Of a DNA stretch of 64,000 nt, positions 18,079-26,627 are shown piece after piece. This DNA comes from Paludisphaera mucosa. Lineage in GTDB: Bacteria > Planctomycetota > Planctomycetia > Isosphaerales > Isosphaeraceae. The position numbers were made by a program, and so were the translations under genes. The first letter of the stretch is position 1, and each line of letters begins with the position of its first letter. The notes below the pieces were generated by a model. The model saw only the letters and a program-made list of their open reading frames with translations, did no database searches and was not told where the DNA came from. Location: positions 2,852,001 to 2,916,000 of the forward strand of contig NZ_JARRAG010000002.1 of assembly GCF_029589435.1 (NCBI RefSeq). Direction: 5' to 3'.

Positions 18079-19278
18079 TCACACGACCTTTCGGAGACCG
18101 TCGATCACGGACGCGTTGGCGGCGAGAGCGGCGGGGGCCAGCCCGCTGGCGAGGCCGACGAAGAACGACACGCCCAGCCCGATCAGCGCGGTGTTCCAGG
18201 GGACGTAGAAGAACGGGAGCATCCCGCCCGTGAACTGCGACATGTCGACGGCCTCGCAGAGCGCCTTGCAGCCGAGCGAGCCGAGCGCGCCGCCGAAGCC
18301 GGCGACGAGCACCGCCTCGGACAGGACGAGGAGCAGCACGAGCCCCTTGGTGAAGCCGATCGCCTTCAGGACCGCCACCTCGGTCGTCCGCTCGCGCATC
18401 GCCATGGCCATCGCGTTGCCCGCGACGAAGAGCAGCGAGATCACGACGGCCCCGCCGATCCAGTAGATCGTGTCCTTGAGGTCGCCCAGCATCTCGGAGA
18501 ACATCTGGCCGAACGCTTCCTCCGTCTGGGTGCGGGTGGGGAATTCGGTGCTCCGGTATTCGTCGTCGATCTTCCGGCAGAGCGGCGCGGTCGAGTCGGC
18601 CGCCTTGCACTTCACGAAGACCATGCCGGCGTTGCCCGAGCGCTGCGACGACGAGGTCGCCAGCGAGCCGCCGGACGAGGCCATCGAGACCTGCTTCAGC
18701 AGCTCGTCGAGGTACTCGTAGTGGAAGATGCACATCCGCAGGTCGGATCGGGAGGAGCCGTCGTAGATGCCGCGGACGTTGAGCTTCAGGTCGACCGGGT
18801 AGATGTCGCCCTGGAGCGGCAGCGAGTCGCCGACCTTGAGCTTGAGGTCCTGGGCGAGCTTGCGGCCGATCACCGCGCCGTCCTTGTTGGCCTTGAAGTC
18901 GGCTAGCTGGTCCGGGGGGACCTTGAACTCGTCGAGCACGTCGAAGACCGAGTCGGCGTCGGCGGCGAACTGGGCGAAGAGCGCCCTTTCGTTCTGATAT
19001 TTGCCGCCGTACCACGAGAACGCCGTGGCCGCGGCCACGCCGTCCATGGCGGCGACCTGGCGCACGCGCGCCACGGGGACCATGCCGGCGAAGCCGTTGG
19101 CGTTCATGACGATGATCCGGTTGTAGGCCCGGCTGGCCTTCGTCGCCTCCTCGTTCATGGCGAAGAACGACAGGAGGATCATCATCAGGAAAAGGCAGAT
19201 GGCCGTCGACGCCACCGTCAACCCGGTGCGTACCGGGTTGCGGCGGGCGTTCCGCAGGATGTAGGTCAGGTATTTCAT
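18079..19278 (-). CDS. ABC transporter permease, FtsX/MacB type (first permease)
   Basis: A 399-residue protein of the same architecture as its downstream partner: N-terminal helix (GLTVASTAICLFLMMILLSF), a large periplasmic domain, and three C-terminal helices with the cytoplasmic loop RERTTEVAVLKAIGFTKGLV. It starts one base after the ATPase stop, so the two are almost certainly translated together. The two permeases share the fold but little sequence, which supports a heterodimer. The complex probably extracts a substrate from the periplasm or inner membrane and passes it to the membrane-fusion protein encoded upstream. Confidence 0.9.
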   Translation of the reverse strand: MKYLTYILRNARRNPVRTGLTVASTAICLFLMMILLSFFAMNEEATKASRAYNRIIVMNANGFAGMVPVARVRQVAAMDGVAAATAFSWYGGKYQNERALFAQFAADADSVFDVLDEFKVPPDQLADFKANKDGAVIGRKLAQDLKLKVGDSLPLQGDIYPVDLKLNVRGIYDGSSRSDLRMCIFHYEYLDELLKQVSMASSGGSLATSSSQRSGNAGMVFVKCKAADSTAPLCRKIDDEYRSTEFPTRTQTEEAFGQMFSEMLGDLKDTIYWIGGAVVISLLFVAGNAMAMAMRERTTEVAVLKAIGFTKGLVLLLVLSEAVLVAGFGGALGSLGCKALCEAVDMSQFTGGMLPFFYVPWNTALIGLGVSFFVGLASGLAPAALAANASVIDGLRKVV

Positions 19279-19279
19279 G

Positions 19280-19996
19280 TCAGGAGGCCGCCGACATCGG
19301 GGATTCGTTGATCACGTCGTCCACGAGACGACCCTTGTCGAGGTGGAGGACCCGGCCGGCTCGGCGGGCCGCCAGCGGGTCGTGAGTGACCATGACGATC
19401 GTCTTCTGGAACTCGCGGTTGAGCTGCTCCAGGAGTTCCAGGATCTCGTCGGCCGTGTTGCGGTCGAGGTCGCCGGTGGGCTCGTCCGCGACGAGCAGGA
19501 AGGGGTCGGTGACGATCGCCCGAGCGATGGCCACTCGCTGTTCCTGGCCACCGGAGAGCTGCCGGGGATAATGGTGCTCGCGGCCTTCGAGGCCGACAAC
19601 GCGGAGCGCGGTGGCGACGTTCTCGCGGCGGCGCTTGCGCGAAAGGCTCGTGAGCAGCAACGGCAGCTCGACGTTCTCGGCCGCCGTCAGCACGGGGATG
19701 AGGTTGTAGGTCTGGAAGATGAAGCCGACGTTGTCGGCGCGCCAGCGGGTGATCTCGGATTCCGAGAGCCGCCCCAGGTCCTGTCCGTGGACGATCACCT
19801 GGCCCCGGGTGGCGACGTCGAGGCCCGCGACCAGGTTCAACAGGGTGGTCTTGCCCGAGCCTGACGGGCCCATGAGCGCCAGATACTCGCCCTCGGCGAC
19901 GTTCAGGTCCAGGCCCTGGAGGACGGGGACGACGAACTCGTCGCGGCGGTACTCCTTCTCGACTCCGCGCAGCTCGATCGAAGGGGACGCTTCCAT
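19280..19996 (-). CDS. ABC transporter ATPase, LolD/MacB type
   Basis: A 238-residue nucleotide-binding subunit: Walker [11 protein letters not shown]-loop [18 protein letters not shown], signature [14 protein letters not shown], Walker [13 protein letters not shown] and switch His in MVTHD. The Q-loop continuation YNLIPVLT is typical of the LolD/MacB/FtsE branch. I start at the ATG at 19996, which has GAGG at good spacing; an in-frame upstream codon at 20029 is less likely. It hydrolyses ATP to drive the two FtsX-type permeases encoded immediately downstream. Located on the cytoplasmic face of the inner membrane. Confidence 0.93.
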   Translation of the reverse strand: MEASPSIELRGVEKEYRRDEFVVPVLQGLDLNVAEGEYLALMGPSGSGKTTLLNLVAGLDVATRGQVIVHGQDLGRLSESEITRWRADNVGFIFQTYNLIPVLTAAENVELPLLLTSLSRKRRRENVATALRVVGLEGREHHYPRQLSGGQEQRVAIARAIVTDPFLLVADEPTGDLDRNTADEILELLEQLNREFQKTIVMVTHDPLAARRAGRVLHLDKGRLVDDVINESPMSAAS

Positions 19997-20109
19997 GTGG
20001 GACCTCGTAGGGAATGGCGGTGTGATCACCGTCCGGTCGCGCGGGGCCCGATGAGGGGCTCCCGACGTTCCGGACCCAACGGTGCGGGCCGGGCCGGGGG
20101 AAGTTCGAC

Positions 20110-21453
20110 TCAGCGGCTGGCCTCGCGCACCAGCTCGCCGTCGCGGAGCCCGCGCGGGGGGTTCAAAACGACCTTGTCGTCCGCCTCCAGCCCGGACTCG
20201 ACGCGGGTCGAGCCTTTATTCGAGTTGGCGACCTCGATCTTGCGGCGGGCGACCCGGGAATTGCGGTCGAACACCCAGACCCAGTCGCGGCCGTCCTCCT
20301 GGAACACGGCCTCGCTCGGAACGTAGAGGAACGCCAGGTTGGCGTCGGACTCGGCGGCCTTCTTGTCGGGGAGGAAGTGGACCGTCGCGGCCAGCTCCGG
20401 GAAGAGCTTGTCGTCCGGGTCGAGGATCTCGACCTTCACCTTGACCGTGGCCCGGGTGCGGTCGCCCATCGGCGTGATCTGGCGGAGCCGGCCGCGATAC
20501 CGCTTGGTCGGCACGGCGGTCACGGAGATCTCGGCGGGCTGGCCCTCGGCCACACGGTACATCTGCTCTTCGGGGATGTCGGCCTCGACGTCCATCTGGG
20601 ACAGGTCGGCGATCGTCACGACCGCCGAGCGGCCCAGCGACGAACTCATGGCCATCGGGCTGATGATCTCGCCCACCTCGCCCTGCTTCTCGACGACCGT
20701 GCCGTCGAACGGGGCGTAGAGGAACATCTGATGGTGGATCGTGGCCTCGATCTCGTCGATGTTCGACCTCGTGACCTGGATCGCCGCCGCGGTGGCCGCG
20801 ACCCGCGCCTCGGCGGAGCGACGGGCGGCGACGGCCTTATCGTAGTCCTCCTGGGGCGTCATGTGCTTGTCGAACAGCTTCGCCAGCCGCTTTTCCTGGC
20901 GTTCCTTGTCCCAGACCTCGACCTTGGCCTCCTCCAGCTCGGCCTCGGCCCGGGCGAGGCCGGCCTTGCGCTGGAGGAGCATGGCGTCCATGTCGTGGTG
21001 CTCGATGACCGCGAGGATCTCGCCCTTCTTGACCGTCACCCGCTCGCGGACCCGCATCTCCTCGACCCGGCCGGCGATCTTGGTGCCGATCATCGCCTGG
21101 GAACGCGACTTCAGGTAGCCCTTCGAGCTGAGCAGCTTCTCGGCCTCGCCCAGCGTCATCTTCTGGACGATGCCGACGGTGACCTCGGGCTTCGAGCGCA
21201 TCTGGTCGTACTGGCGATAGGCCACCGCGCCGGCGACGCTCACGACGCCCAGCGGGATCAGCCAGAGCAGCATCGAGACGAGTCGGAGCCCGAAGCCGCG
21301 GCGCCGCTTGTAGTCGCTCAACGAGCCGTGCGACGAGGTCGGGTGGGTCGCCGGGGAGGACGCGGCGACCGGGCGGCGCTCTGGGGTCGGACGAGCCGAT
21401 TTCGTCCTCTCGATGCGGAGCGACGCCAGCTCGTCGCGCAAGTTGCTCGCCAT
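20110..21453 (-). CDS. Membrane-fusion (HlyD/MacA-like) efflux adaptor
   Basis: A 447-residue adaptor. After about 70 charged cytoplasmic residues comes one membrane anchor ([20 protein letters not shown]), then the lipoyl/barrel-sandwich half, an alpha-hairpin with long coiled coil ([18 protein letters not shown]...), the returning barrel ([20 protein letters not shown]) and the beta-barrel with [16 protein letters not shown]. The start at 21453 is preceded by a GAGG box. The unusually long cytoplasmic N-terminus is rich in Ser, Pro and Arg. It links the ABC exporter encoded 113 bases downstream to the outer envelope, as MacA does for MacB. No TolC-like gene is in the window. Confidence 0.9.
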   Translation of the reverse strand: MASNLRDELASLRIERTKSARPTPERRPVAASSPATHPTSSHGSLSDYKRRRGFGLRLVSMLLWLIPLGVVSVAGAVAYRQYDQMRSKPEVTVGIVQKMTLGEAEKLLSSKGYLKSRSQAMIGTKIAGRVEEMRVRERVTVKKGEILAVIEHHDMDAMLLQRKAGLARAEAELEEAKVEVWDKERQEKRLAKLFDKHMTPQEDYDKAVAARRSAEARVAATAAAIQVTRSNIDEIEATIHHQMFLYAPFDGTVVEKQGEVGEIISPMAMSSSLGRSAVVTIADLSQMDVEADIPEEQMYRVAEGQPAEISVTAVPTKRYRGRLRQITPMGDRTRATVKVKVEILDPDDKLFPELAATVHFLPDKKAAESDANLAFLYVPSEAVFQEDGRDWVWVFDRNSRVARRKIEVANSNKGSTRVESGLEADDKVVLNPPRGLRDGELVREASR

Positions 21454-21694
21454 GACGGGCCTCGGGGCTTTCGATGAGATCGACCGAACTCCGCGACCCA
21501 TCCTCGGGCGCGATAAGTATGGATTCGGCTCGACTATACTTGGGGTCGCCGATCGACGCGAGGTCGATCTCCTCGACCTGATCACTCGTACCCGAGTGTA
21601 CCGTCGCTATTCGACGGATGCGTCGGTCCATTTCCAAGGTTTCGATTTTTTCATGCGCCCGCACGACGGCTCGTGCTCGCGGGGTCGAACCCGA

Positions 21695-22723
21695 TCAGGG
21701 ACGCTCGGGGGGCAAGAGCGGACTCGCATCCGGCTCCGGTTCCGCGATTGCGGTGGCCTGAGGGCCGACCGACAGGGAGAAGATCCGGCTCTGCTCGTCG
21801 AGCGACCGGAGCTTCCCGCGCTGGATGATGACGCGGCCGGCATGCTTGATCCTCACCTGCCACTGCGTCGGCTTGGATATGCCGCCGAATCCGCCATAAT
21901 AAGCCACGAACCAGCGATACACTCCCGGCGGGCCGTCGCCGCGAATCTTGGCCGAGTCGGCCCCGGCGGGCGCGACCAGCCAGTAGATGTTTTCGGGGCC
22001 GAAGCCCTTGGTGTTGTCGACGTCGAGTTCGCCCCCCTGGGCCCCCTTGCGTTGCTCCCAGAAGATCTCCTTGCCGCCGGGCTCGATGATGTGGAGGTCG
22101 AGGTCGACGTCGGTGTCCCAGATCAGGGTGAACTGGGGGTCGCCGACCTTGACCTCGATTCCGCGTATACGCTCGGAGCCGTCGCCGAAGCGGGCGAGGC
22201 CGAACCCTTCGCCGTCGCCCGCGCCGGGGTTGTCGTTGGGAGCCCCGCCGCCGGCTGCCGGCTTACCGCCCCGGCCTTTCAAGGCGATGCGGCCGACCTC
22301 GACGGGGGCCAGGTCCAGAAGCGGTTCGGGGGACGGGGCCAGGGTCGCCTCGGACATCCCGATTTCGTCCTCCGGGGTCCGCAGGCCGCCCAAAAGCGTC
22401 ATCCCCTCGGCGACGCCGTCGGGCGAGCCGCCGATGCGGGAGTCGAACTCGATCGGCGGTCGGAGCGGGGGCGAGAAGTACCAGAACGCCAGGAGCAGCA
22501 GGAACACGGCATGCAGGCCGACCGAGCCGCCCCAGCTCCTGAGGGTCGCCACCGACCTGAGGTTCGCGAAAAGCGGCGCGACGGGCTCGGAAAGCGACGT
22601 GAAGGCCGCGGCGGCCTCGCGAGCCGGCCTTGGCGCGCGGCGGGGGTCCCTGGGCGGGTAGGCGACCGGGATCGGGGCGCGAGTCTGGCCGGGGCCGGTG
22701 CGCTCTTGGGGAGGGGTGGACAT
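21695..22723 (-). CDS. Single-pass membrane protein with DUF2135 (YfaP-like) domain
   Basis: A 342-residue protein. The first 80 residues are Pro/Arg-rich, then one membrane helix (GLHAVFLLLLAFWYFSPPL), a Gly/Pro-rich linker and a C-terminal domain with WDTDVDLDLHIIEPGGKEIF and ELDVDNTKGFGPENI, the DUF2135 pattern also seen in YfaP, where Asp clusters suggest calcium or carbohydrate binding. The start at 22723 is the first ATG with a purine-rich GGGGAGG box upstream. It lies 241 bases upstream of the membrane-fusion gene on the same strand and may belong to the exporter unit, but no motif proves this. TonB-like topology: anchored inside, domain in the periplasm. Confidence 0.7.
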   Translation of the reverse strand: MSTPPQERTGPGQTRAPIPVAYPPRDPRRAPRPAREAAAAFTSLSEPVAPLFANLRSVATLRSWGGSVGLHAVFLLLLAFWYFSPPLRPPIEFDSRIGGSPDGVAEGMTLLGGLRTPEDEIGMSEATLAPSPEPLLDLAPVEVGRIALKGRGGKPAAGGGAPNDNPGAGDGEGFGLARFGDGSERIRGIEVKVGDPQFTLIWDTDVDLDLHIIEPGGKEIFWEQRKGAQGGELDVDNTKGFGPENIYWLVAPAGADSAKIRGDGPPGVYRWFVAYYGGFGGISKPTQWQVRIKHAGRVIIQRGKLRSLDEQSRIFSLSVGPQATAIAEPEPDASPLLPPERP

Positions 22724-22913
22724 TCGGCCGAGGCCCCCGGGCGTCGTTAGGTTTCGACCGCAACTCGCGCCAGCCGTCAAACTAGCACGCCGCCGGGTGG
22801 CCGCGGTAGCTCAATCCGGTTGCGGATTCCCGGCGTCGCCGTTACGGTTGATCGGAATCCGACGCGTCCGCCGGACGACGCGACCCGCCCTCCCTCGATG
22901 GAACTTCGGCCTT

Positions 22914-23708
22914 ATGATCCCACGCCACCTGGCGCAGCTGTTCGAGGCCCTCGCGGCCGGGGAGATGACGCCCGAGAAGGCTGCGCAGGCGCTCGAATCC
23001 CACCAGGGGTTCGCCGAGGCCGGCGGCTTCGCGCACGTCGACCTCCATCGCCGCAGCCGCTGCGGGTTCCCCGAGGTCGTCTTCGGGCTGGGCAAGACCG
23101 GCGACCAGATCGAGGCCATCCTGAAAACGCTCATCGAGCACGGTCAGGGCTGCCTGGTGACGCGCGTCGACCCCCGGATCGCCGACCGCCTCACGGCCGC
23201 GTTCCCCGGCGGAGCGTACAACCCGGTGGCGCGGACGTTCCGCAGGCCGGGGCCCGAGGCGGAAGAGCCCAAGCTCGGCCGGGTGACGGTCGTGACGGCC
23301 GGCACCAGCGACCTCCCCGTCGCCGAGGAGGCCCGCGTCACCGCCGAGGCCTGGAACTGCGACGTCGACCTGCTCGCCGACGTGGGCGTCGCGGGGATCC
23401 ATCGCCTGCTCAGCCGGCTCGACCGCCTGACCGACGCCGACGCCCTCGTCGTCGCGGCCGGGATGGAAGGCGCCCTGCCCAGCGTGGTGGGCGGCCTCAG
23501 CTCCTGCCCGGTGATCGCCGTGCCGACCAGCATCGGCTACGGGGCCAGCTTCCAGGGCCTCGCGGCGCTCCTCGGCATGCTCAACAGTTGCTCGTCGAAT
23601 GTCGTCGTCGTGAACATCGACGCCGGCTTCAACGGCGGATACGTCGCCGGACTGATCGCCCACCGGGCCGGTCTGGCCCGCGCGTCGGCCGCCGACACCC
23701 CTTCCTAA
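22914..23708 (+). CDS. larB: Nickel-pincer cofactor biosynthesis protein LarB (AIR carboxylase-like)
   Basis: A 264-residue enzyme with the N-terminal helical LarB segment (LFEALAAGEMTPEKAAQAL) and a C-terminal AIR-carboxylase-like domain (VTAGTSDLPVAEEA, LLADVGVAGIHR, VVAAGMEGALPSVVGGL, then VPTSIGYGASFQGLAALLGM). In lactate-racemase maturation LarB carboxylates nicotinic acid adenine dinucleotide and hydrolyses its phosphoanhydride, the first step to the nickel-pincer nucleotide. The start at 22914 is the ATG of MIPRHLAQL. It is followed after 18 bases by nnrD, another gene of pyridine-nucleotide chemistry. Neither larC nor larE is in the window, so cofactor synthesis here depends on genes elsewhere. 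Confidence 0.9.
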   Translation: MIPRHLAQLFEALAAGEMTPEKAAQALESHQGFAEAGGFAHVDLHRRSRCGFPEVVFGLGKTGDQIEAILKTLIEHGQGCLVTRVDPRIADRLTAAFPGGAYNPVARTFRRPGPEAEEPKLGRVTVVTAGTSDLPVAEEARVTAEAWNCDVDLLADVGVAGIHRLLSRLDRLTDADALVVAAGMEGALPSVVGGLSSCPVIAVPTSIGYGASFQGLAALLGMLNSCSSNVVVVNIDAGFNGGYVAGLIAHRAGLARASAADTPS

Positions 23709-23726
23709 GCGAAAGTCGCTCTCTCC

Positions 23727-24635
23727 ATGGCATTGAAACGGGTCGAATCGATCCCGAGGCTCCTCAAGCGTTCCCCCGACGGCCACAAGGGGAATTACGG
23801 CTCCATCCTGATCATCGCCGGCGGCCGCGGCATGGCCGGCGCGGCGGCGCTCTGCGGGGCCTCGGCCCTGCGTTCCGGCTCGGGCCTCGTCCGCGTCGCC
23901 TGCCCGGCCGAGGTCCAGCCGACGGTGGCCTCGTTCGAGCCGTCGTACATGACCTATCCGCTCCCCTGCGACGGCGAGGGCCTCGTCGATTTCGCCGCCT
24001 CGCGGCCCGTCCTCGAAAAGCTCGTCCAGAAGGCCGACGTCGTGGCCGTCGGCCCCGGCCTGGGCGAGAGCGACGACGTCCTGGAACTGGTCCGCTGGGC
24101 CGTCGAATCGGCCGGCAAGCCGCTGGTCCTGGACGCCGACGCGCTCAACGCCCTGGCCAAGGACGTCGGCCTTGTGGACCGGCTTGAGACGCCGACCGTC
24201 GTGACGCCGCACCCCGGCGAGTTCGCGCGCTTGACGGGTATGACGACGAAGCTGGCGAAGGCCGAGCGCGAGCCTCGCTCGGCGGCCTTCGCGGCCCGGA
24301 ATGCGAACCTGGTCGTCGTGCTCAAGGGGGGCGGCACGCTGGTGACGGACGGCGATCGCGTCTACGTGAACACGACCGGCAACCCCGGGATGGCGACCGG
24401 CGGCGCGGGCGACGTGCTGACCGGCGTCGTCGCCGCGATGCTGGGCCAGAAGCTGGCCGCCTTCGAGGCCGCCCAACTCGCCGTGTACGCCCACGGCCTC
24501 GCCGGCGACATCGCCCGGGACGACTCGGGCGAAGTCGGCCTCATCGCCGGCGACATCGCCGACGCCCTGCCTGACGCTTTTCACCATGGCGTCCGTGAGC
24601 AGGAAATCGACGAAGAGGAAGACGACGTCGAGTAA
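23727..24635 (+). CDS. nnrD: ADP/ATP-dependent (S)-NAD(P)H-hydrate dehydratase
   Basis: A 302-residue repair enzyme of the ribokinase-like fold (YjeF C-terminal domain). Motifs: HKGNYGSILIIAGG at the N-terminus, VVAVGPGLGE, VLDADALNAL, TPHPGEFARL and the nucleotide/anion-hole loop GNPGMATGGAGDVLTG near 215-230 with the catalytic Asp. It dehydrates damaged NADHX and NADPHX back to the normal cofactors using ADP or ATP. The N-terminal epimerase domain (NnrE) found fused in many bacteria is absent. The acidic tail EIDEEEDDVE is an addition. It forms a probable two-gene operon with larB, both acting on pyridine nucleotides. Confidence 0.92.
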   Translation: MALKRVESIPRLLKRSPDGHKGNYGSILIIAGGRGMAGAAALCGASALRSGSGLVRVACPAEVQPTVASFEPSYMTYPLPCDGEGLVDFAASRPVLEKLVQKADVVAVGPGLGESDDVLELVRWAVESAGKPLVLDADALNALAKDVGLVDRLETPTVVTPHPGEFARLTGMTTKLAKAEREPRSAAFAARNANLVVVLKGGGTLVTDGDRVYVNTTGNPGMATGGAGDVLTGVVAAMLGQKLAAFEAAQLAVYAHGLAGDIARDDSGEVGLIAGDIADALPDAFHHGVREQEIDEEEDDVE

Positions 24636-24649
24636 GCGCGGAGAGATCC

Positions 24650-24684
24650 GGCCGCCCGCCTCGAAAAAGAGGTGGGGCGGCGGC
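24650..24684 (+). terminator. Putative terminator after larB-nnrD
   Basis: Just after nnrD the bases GGCCGCC...GCCTC and GAGG...GGCGGCGGCC form an imperfect GC-rich hairpin around the loop GAAAAA. There is no clean T tract, so termination is only likely. Confidence 0.45.
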
Positions 24685-24889
24685 CTTCCAGATGCCGATG
24701 ATGCGGTCTGCGCTGACCCTGTGGGATCGGCGGACGGTGCGGACGCGCCCTGTACGATTCGTATCGGATAGGATATACTTGAAAGCCTCTCCCGGTCCGA
24801 TCGAGTCCGGTCGGGCGAACCTCTGGAACCGCCCCCTCGGCGAGCGTCCTCATCCCTCTGCCCCGCCAGATGTAGCGAAGGAGGTCGGA

Positions 24890-25396
24890 GTGTCAGCCCC
24901 CGAGAATCCATCCTCGGCGTCGTGGACGTATCGCATGGAAGTTTCGCCGACCGGCCAGGGCTCTTCGGGGTCGGCCGCCGGGCCGAACGATCCGATCGTC
25001 TTGCTCCACCATCTGGTCAACCTGCAGAACCAGACGCTCGACGTCCTCCGCCAGAACCTGGAGATGAGTCGGCAGGAACTGGAACTGACCCGCGAGATCG
25101 TCCAGGTCAACCGCGAGCAACGCGCCCGCCAGATCGCCGAACTGGAGCGCTGGCAGAACGGCCATCAACGCGTCCTGGACTCCAGCCGCGAGGCGCTCGG
25201 CCGCCTGGAGCAGGTCCACGCCTCGTTGATCGGCGAACTGGCCGACTACGTCGAGGAGAACCACGAGAACCTGCTCGACGGCGACTTCGCCCTGAGTGAC
25301 TTCGTCGATCGCTTCGGCCCCCGCCTGGCCCACCTGAACACGATGCTCGCCGTGCTCCGCCCCCTGGCGGTGGCTCGCTCGCGTCCAGACGCCTGA
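24890..25396 (+). CDS. Coiled-coil protein of unknown function
   Basis: A 168-residue protein starting with GTG at 24890; the AAGGAGG box five to six bases upstream decides this start over longer in-frame options. Residues 1-40 are low-complexity Ser/Pro/Gly. Residues about 45-125 are a continuous amphipathic helix rich in Gln, Glu, Leu and Arg (LVNLQNQTLDVLRQNLEM, then ELTREIVQVNREQRARQI), clearly coiled coil. No signal peptide or membrane helix. The C-terminal part (DFALSDFVDRFGPRLAHLNT) is compact and may be conserved in planctomycetes. I cannot assign a function; a scaffold or oligomerisation role would fit. It stands between the nnrD terminator and a strong bidirectional terminator. Confidence 0.75.
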   Translation: MSAPENPSSASWTYRMEVSPTGQGSSGSAAGPNDPIVLLHHLVNLQNQTLDVLRQNLEMSRQELELTREIVQVNREQRARQIAELERWQNGHQRVLDSSREALGRLEQVHASLIGELADYVEENHENLLDGDFALSDFVDRFGPRLAHLNTMLAVLRPLAVARSRPDA

Positions 25397-25430
25397 GGGC
25401 GTTCGCGGCCTCACCCGCGGCCCGAAACGA

Positions 25431-25480
25431 GAAACGCCCCGCGGCCCAGAGATGGGAGCCGCGGGGCGTTTCGTGTTTTA
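25431..25480 (+). terminator. Bidirectional intrinsic terminator
   Basis: A perfect 15-base stem (GAAACGCCCCGCGGC at 25431-25445 with its complement at 25458-25472) and a 12-base loop, followed by GTGTTTTA on the plus strand. It lies between two convergent genes and can serve both. Confidence 0.85.
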
Positions 25481-25500
25481 CGCATCGCTGGATTCAGCGA

Positions 25501-25908
25501 TCAATAACGATCGCCACGGTCGTAACCGCCCCGGCCGCCGCGACCACCGCCGCCGCCGCCGTAGCCGCCGCCACCGCCGCCATAGCCGCCACCGCCGCCG
25601 CCGTAGCCGCCGCGACCACCGCCGCCGCCATAGCCGCCACCGCCGCCGCCGGAGCGGGGCTCACGAGGACGCGCCTCGTTGACGGTCAGACGCCGACCGT
25701 CCGACTCGTGATCGTGCAGGCCGTCGATGGCGGCCTGCGCCTCGGCGTCCGAGCTCATCTCGACGAAACCGAACCCCTTGCTGCGGCCGGTCTCGCGATC
25801 GGAGATGACCTCCGCGCTCTCCACGGTGCCGAACTGCGAGAACAACTGCTCCAGGTCGGAGCTGTTCACGCGGTACGAGAGATTCCCGACATACAGTTTC
25901 TTGCCCAC
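25501..25908 (-). CDS. RRM-domain glycine-rich RNA-binding protein
   Basis: A 135-residue protein: residues 3-80 form one RNA-recognition motif with RNP2 (KLYVGNLSYRV) and RNP1 (SKGFGFVEM), and residues 85-135 are a GGYGGGG/RGG-rich tail. The tail is encoded by a run of GGC/GGT/TAC codons at about 25520-25665, which is repetitive at DNA level. Such small RRM proteins occur in cyanobacteria and planctomycetes and resemble plant glycine-rich proteins; in bacteria they are linked to cold response and mRNA handling. The RGG-like tail is expected to be disordered and to bind RNA loosely. It is monocistronic and ends at the shared terminator. Confidence 0.92.
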   Translation of the reverse strand: MGKKLYVGNLSYRVNSSDLEQLFSQFGTVESAEVISDRETGRSKGFGFVEMSSDAEAQAAIDGLHDHESDGRRLTVNEARPREPRSGGGGGGYGGGGGRGGYGGGGGGYGGGGGGYGGGGGGRGGRGGYDRGDRY

Positions 25909-26305
25909 CTGCTAACTCCTAGCGTGGCGACTCGACTCGACCCACTACTCACTTTCCGGGTCCTGAAAGGGGCCGGGGGACCGGCCCAAGTGGTGGAAAG
26001 GCGGATGAGGCAGACGAGAAGCTCTTATTGGGATCTGCGGCACGCGCTCGTTCGGTTTCCAGCCAAGCCAAAGTATAGGGACCTTGCGACTGCAATGGTA
26101 GATCGATTCCGCATCTCTGGGCGGATTCTCGAAATTCTTCCATTCTAACGTTCCGTAGTCGTCCCGGCCAGACGGTGGGGATCCTCGCGTCTCCTCGAAT
26201 CCGCGGAAATCAGGCGTCTTTCGGCGAGGTCGGCCCGGATTTTGAATACTCGGAACACATTTGAGTTTTCCTCCCACACCTCCACCCGCAGCGGAGACGT
26301 GAGCG
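25909..26305. other. Long divergent intergenic region, no gene found
   Basis: About 400 bases between the divergent RRM gene and the small stress-type gene, lower in GC than the surroundings. On the minus strand this is the leader of the RRM gene and could hold a regulatory 5' UTR. A 64-codon minus-strand frame at 25949-26143 has no ribosome binding site and no familiar sequence. I see no clear hairpin or promoter pair to report. Confidence 0.35.
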
Positions 26306-26620
26306 ATGCCAAGGGGTGACAAGTCGAAATACACGGACAAGCAGAAGCGACAGGCCGAGCACATCGCCGAGGGCTACGAGGATCGCGGGGTCCCCGACGC
26401 CGAGGCCGAGCACCGAGCCTGGGCGACGGTCAACAAGGAGACCGGCGGCGGCAACAAGTCAGGCAGCGGCCGCGGCAAGGCCGACACCAACGTCTCCAGC
26501 GAGAGGGGGGGCAAGGCCGGCGGAGCCGCCTCCGCCGCACGGCCGGCCTCGGCCCGGTCCGAAGCCGCAAAGAAAGCCGCGGCCACCCGCAAGCGCAACA
26601 AGGAAAAGAGCGCGAGCTGA
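26306..26620 (+). CDS. Small basic protein, 'plasmid stabilization'-annotated family
   Basis: A 104-residue hydrophilic protein. Residues 1-50 carry the conserved part: KYTDKQKRQAEHIAEGYEDR, then GVPDAEAEHRAWATVNKETG. The C-terminal half is a low-complexity Ala/Ser/Lys/Arg tail ending in TRKRNKEK, resembling histone-H1-like tails. Relatives are often labelled plasmid stabilization protein, a name without experimental basis that I would not lean on; they are common on chromosomes of soil bacteria, often beside stress genes. The basic tail suggests nucleic-acid binding, which is inference. It converges on the GNAT gene with seven bases between. Confidence 0.75.
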   Translation: MPRGDKSKYTDKQKRQAEHIAEGYEDRGVPDAEAEHRAWATVNKETGGGNKSGSGRGKADTNVSSERGGKAGGAASAARPASARSEAAKKAAATRKRNKEKSAS

Positions 26621-26627
26621 GCGTCGG

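Noticed and set aside
22803-22870. tRNA-like stretch GCGGTAGCTCAATCC before larB
   Set aside because: Resembles a D-arm but no acceptor stem, anticodon arm or T-loop can be paired around it.
22842-24911. Open frame of 689 codons antisense to larB and nnrD
   Set aside because: Long antisense frames are expected in high-GC DNA; composition is not protein-like and no ribosome binding site or family motif is seen, while the plus-strand genes are clear.
25520-25665. Short regular DNA repeats resembling a CRISPR or satellite array
   Set aside because: They are Gly/Tyr codon repeats of the RRM protein tail, with no spacers.
25949-26143. 64-codon minus-strand frame upstream of the RRM gene
   Set aside because: No start signal and no recognisable sequence; better seen as leader.
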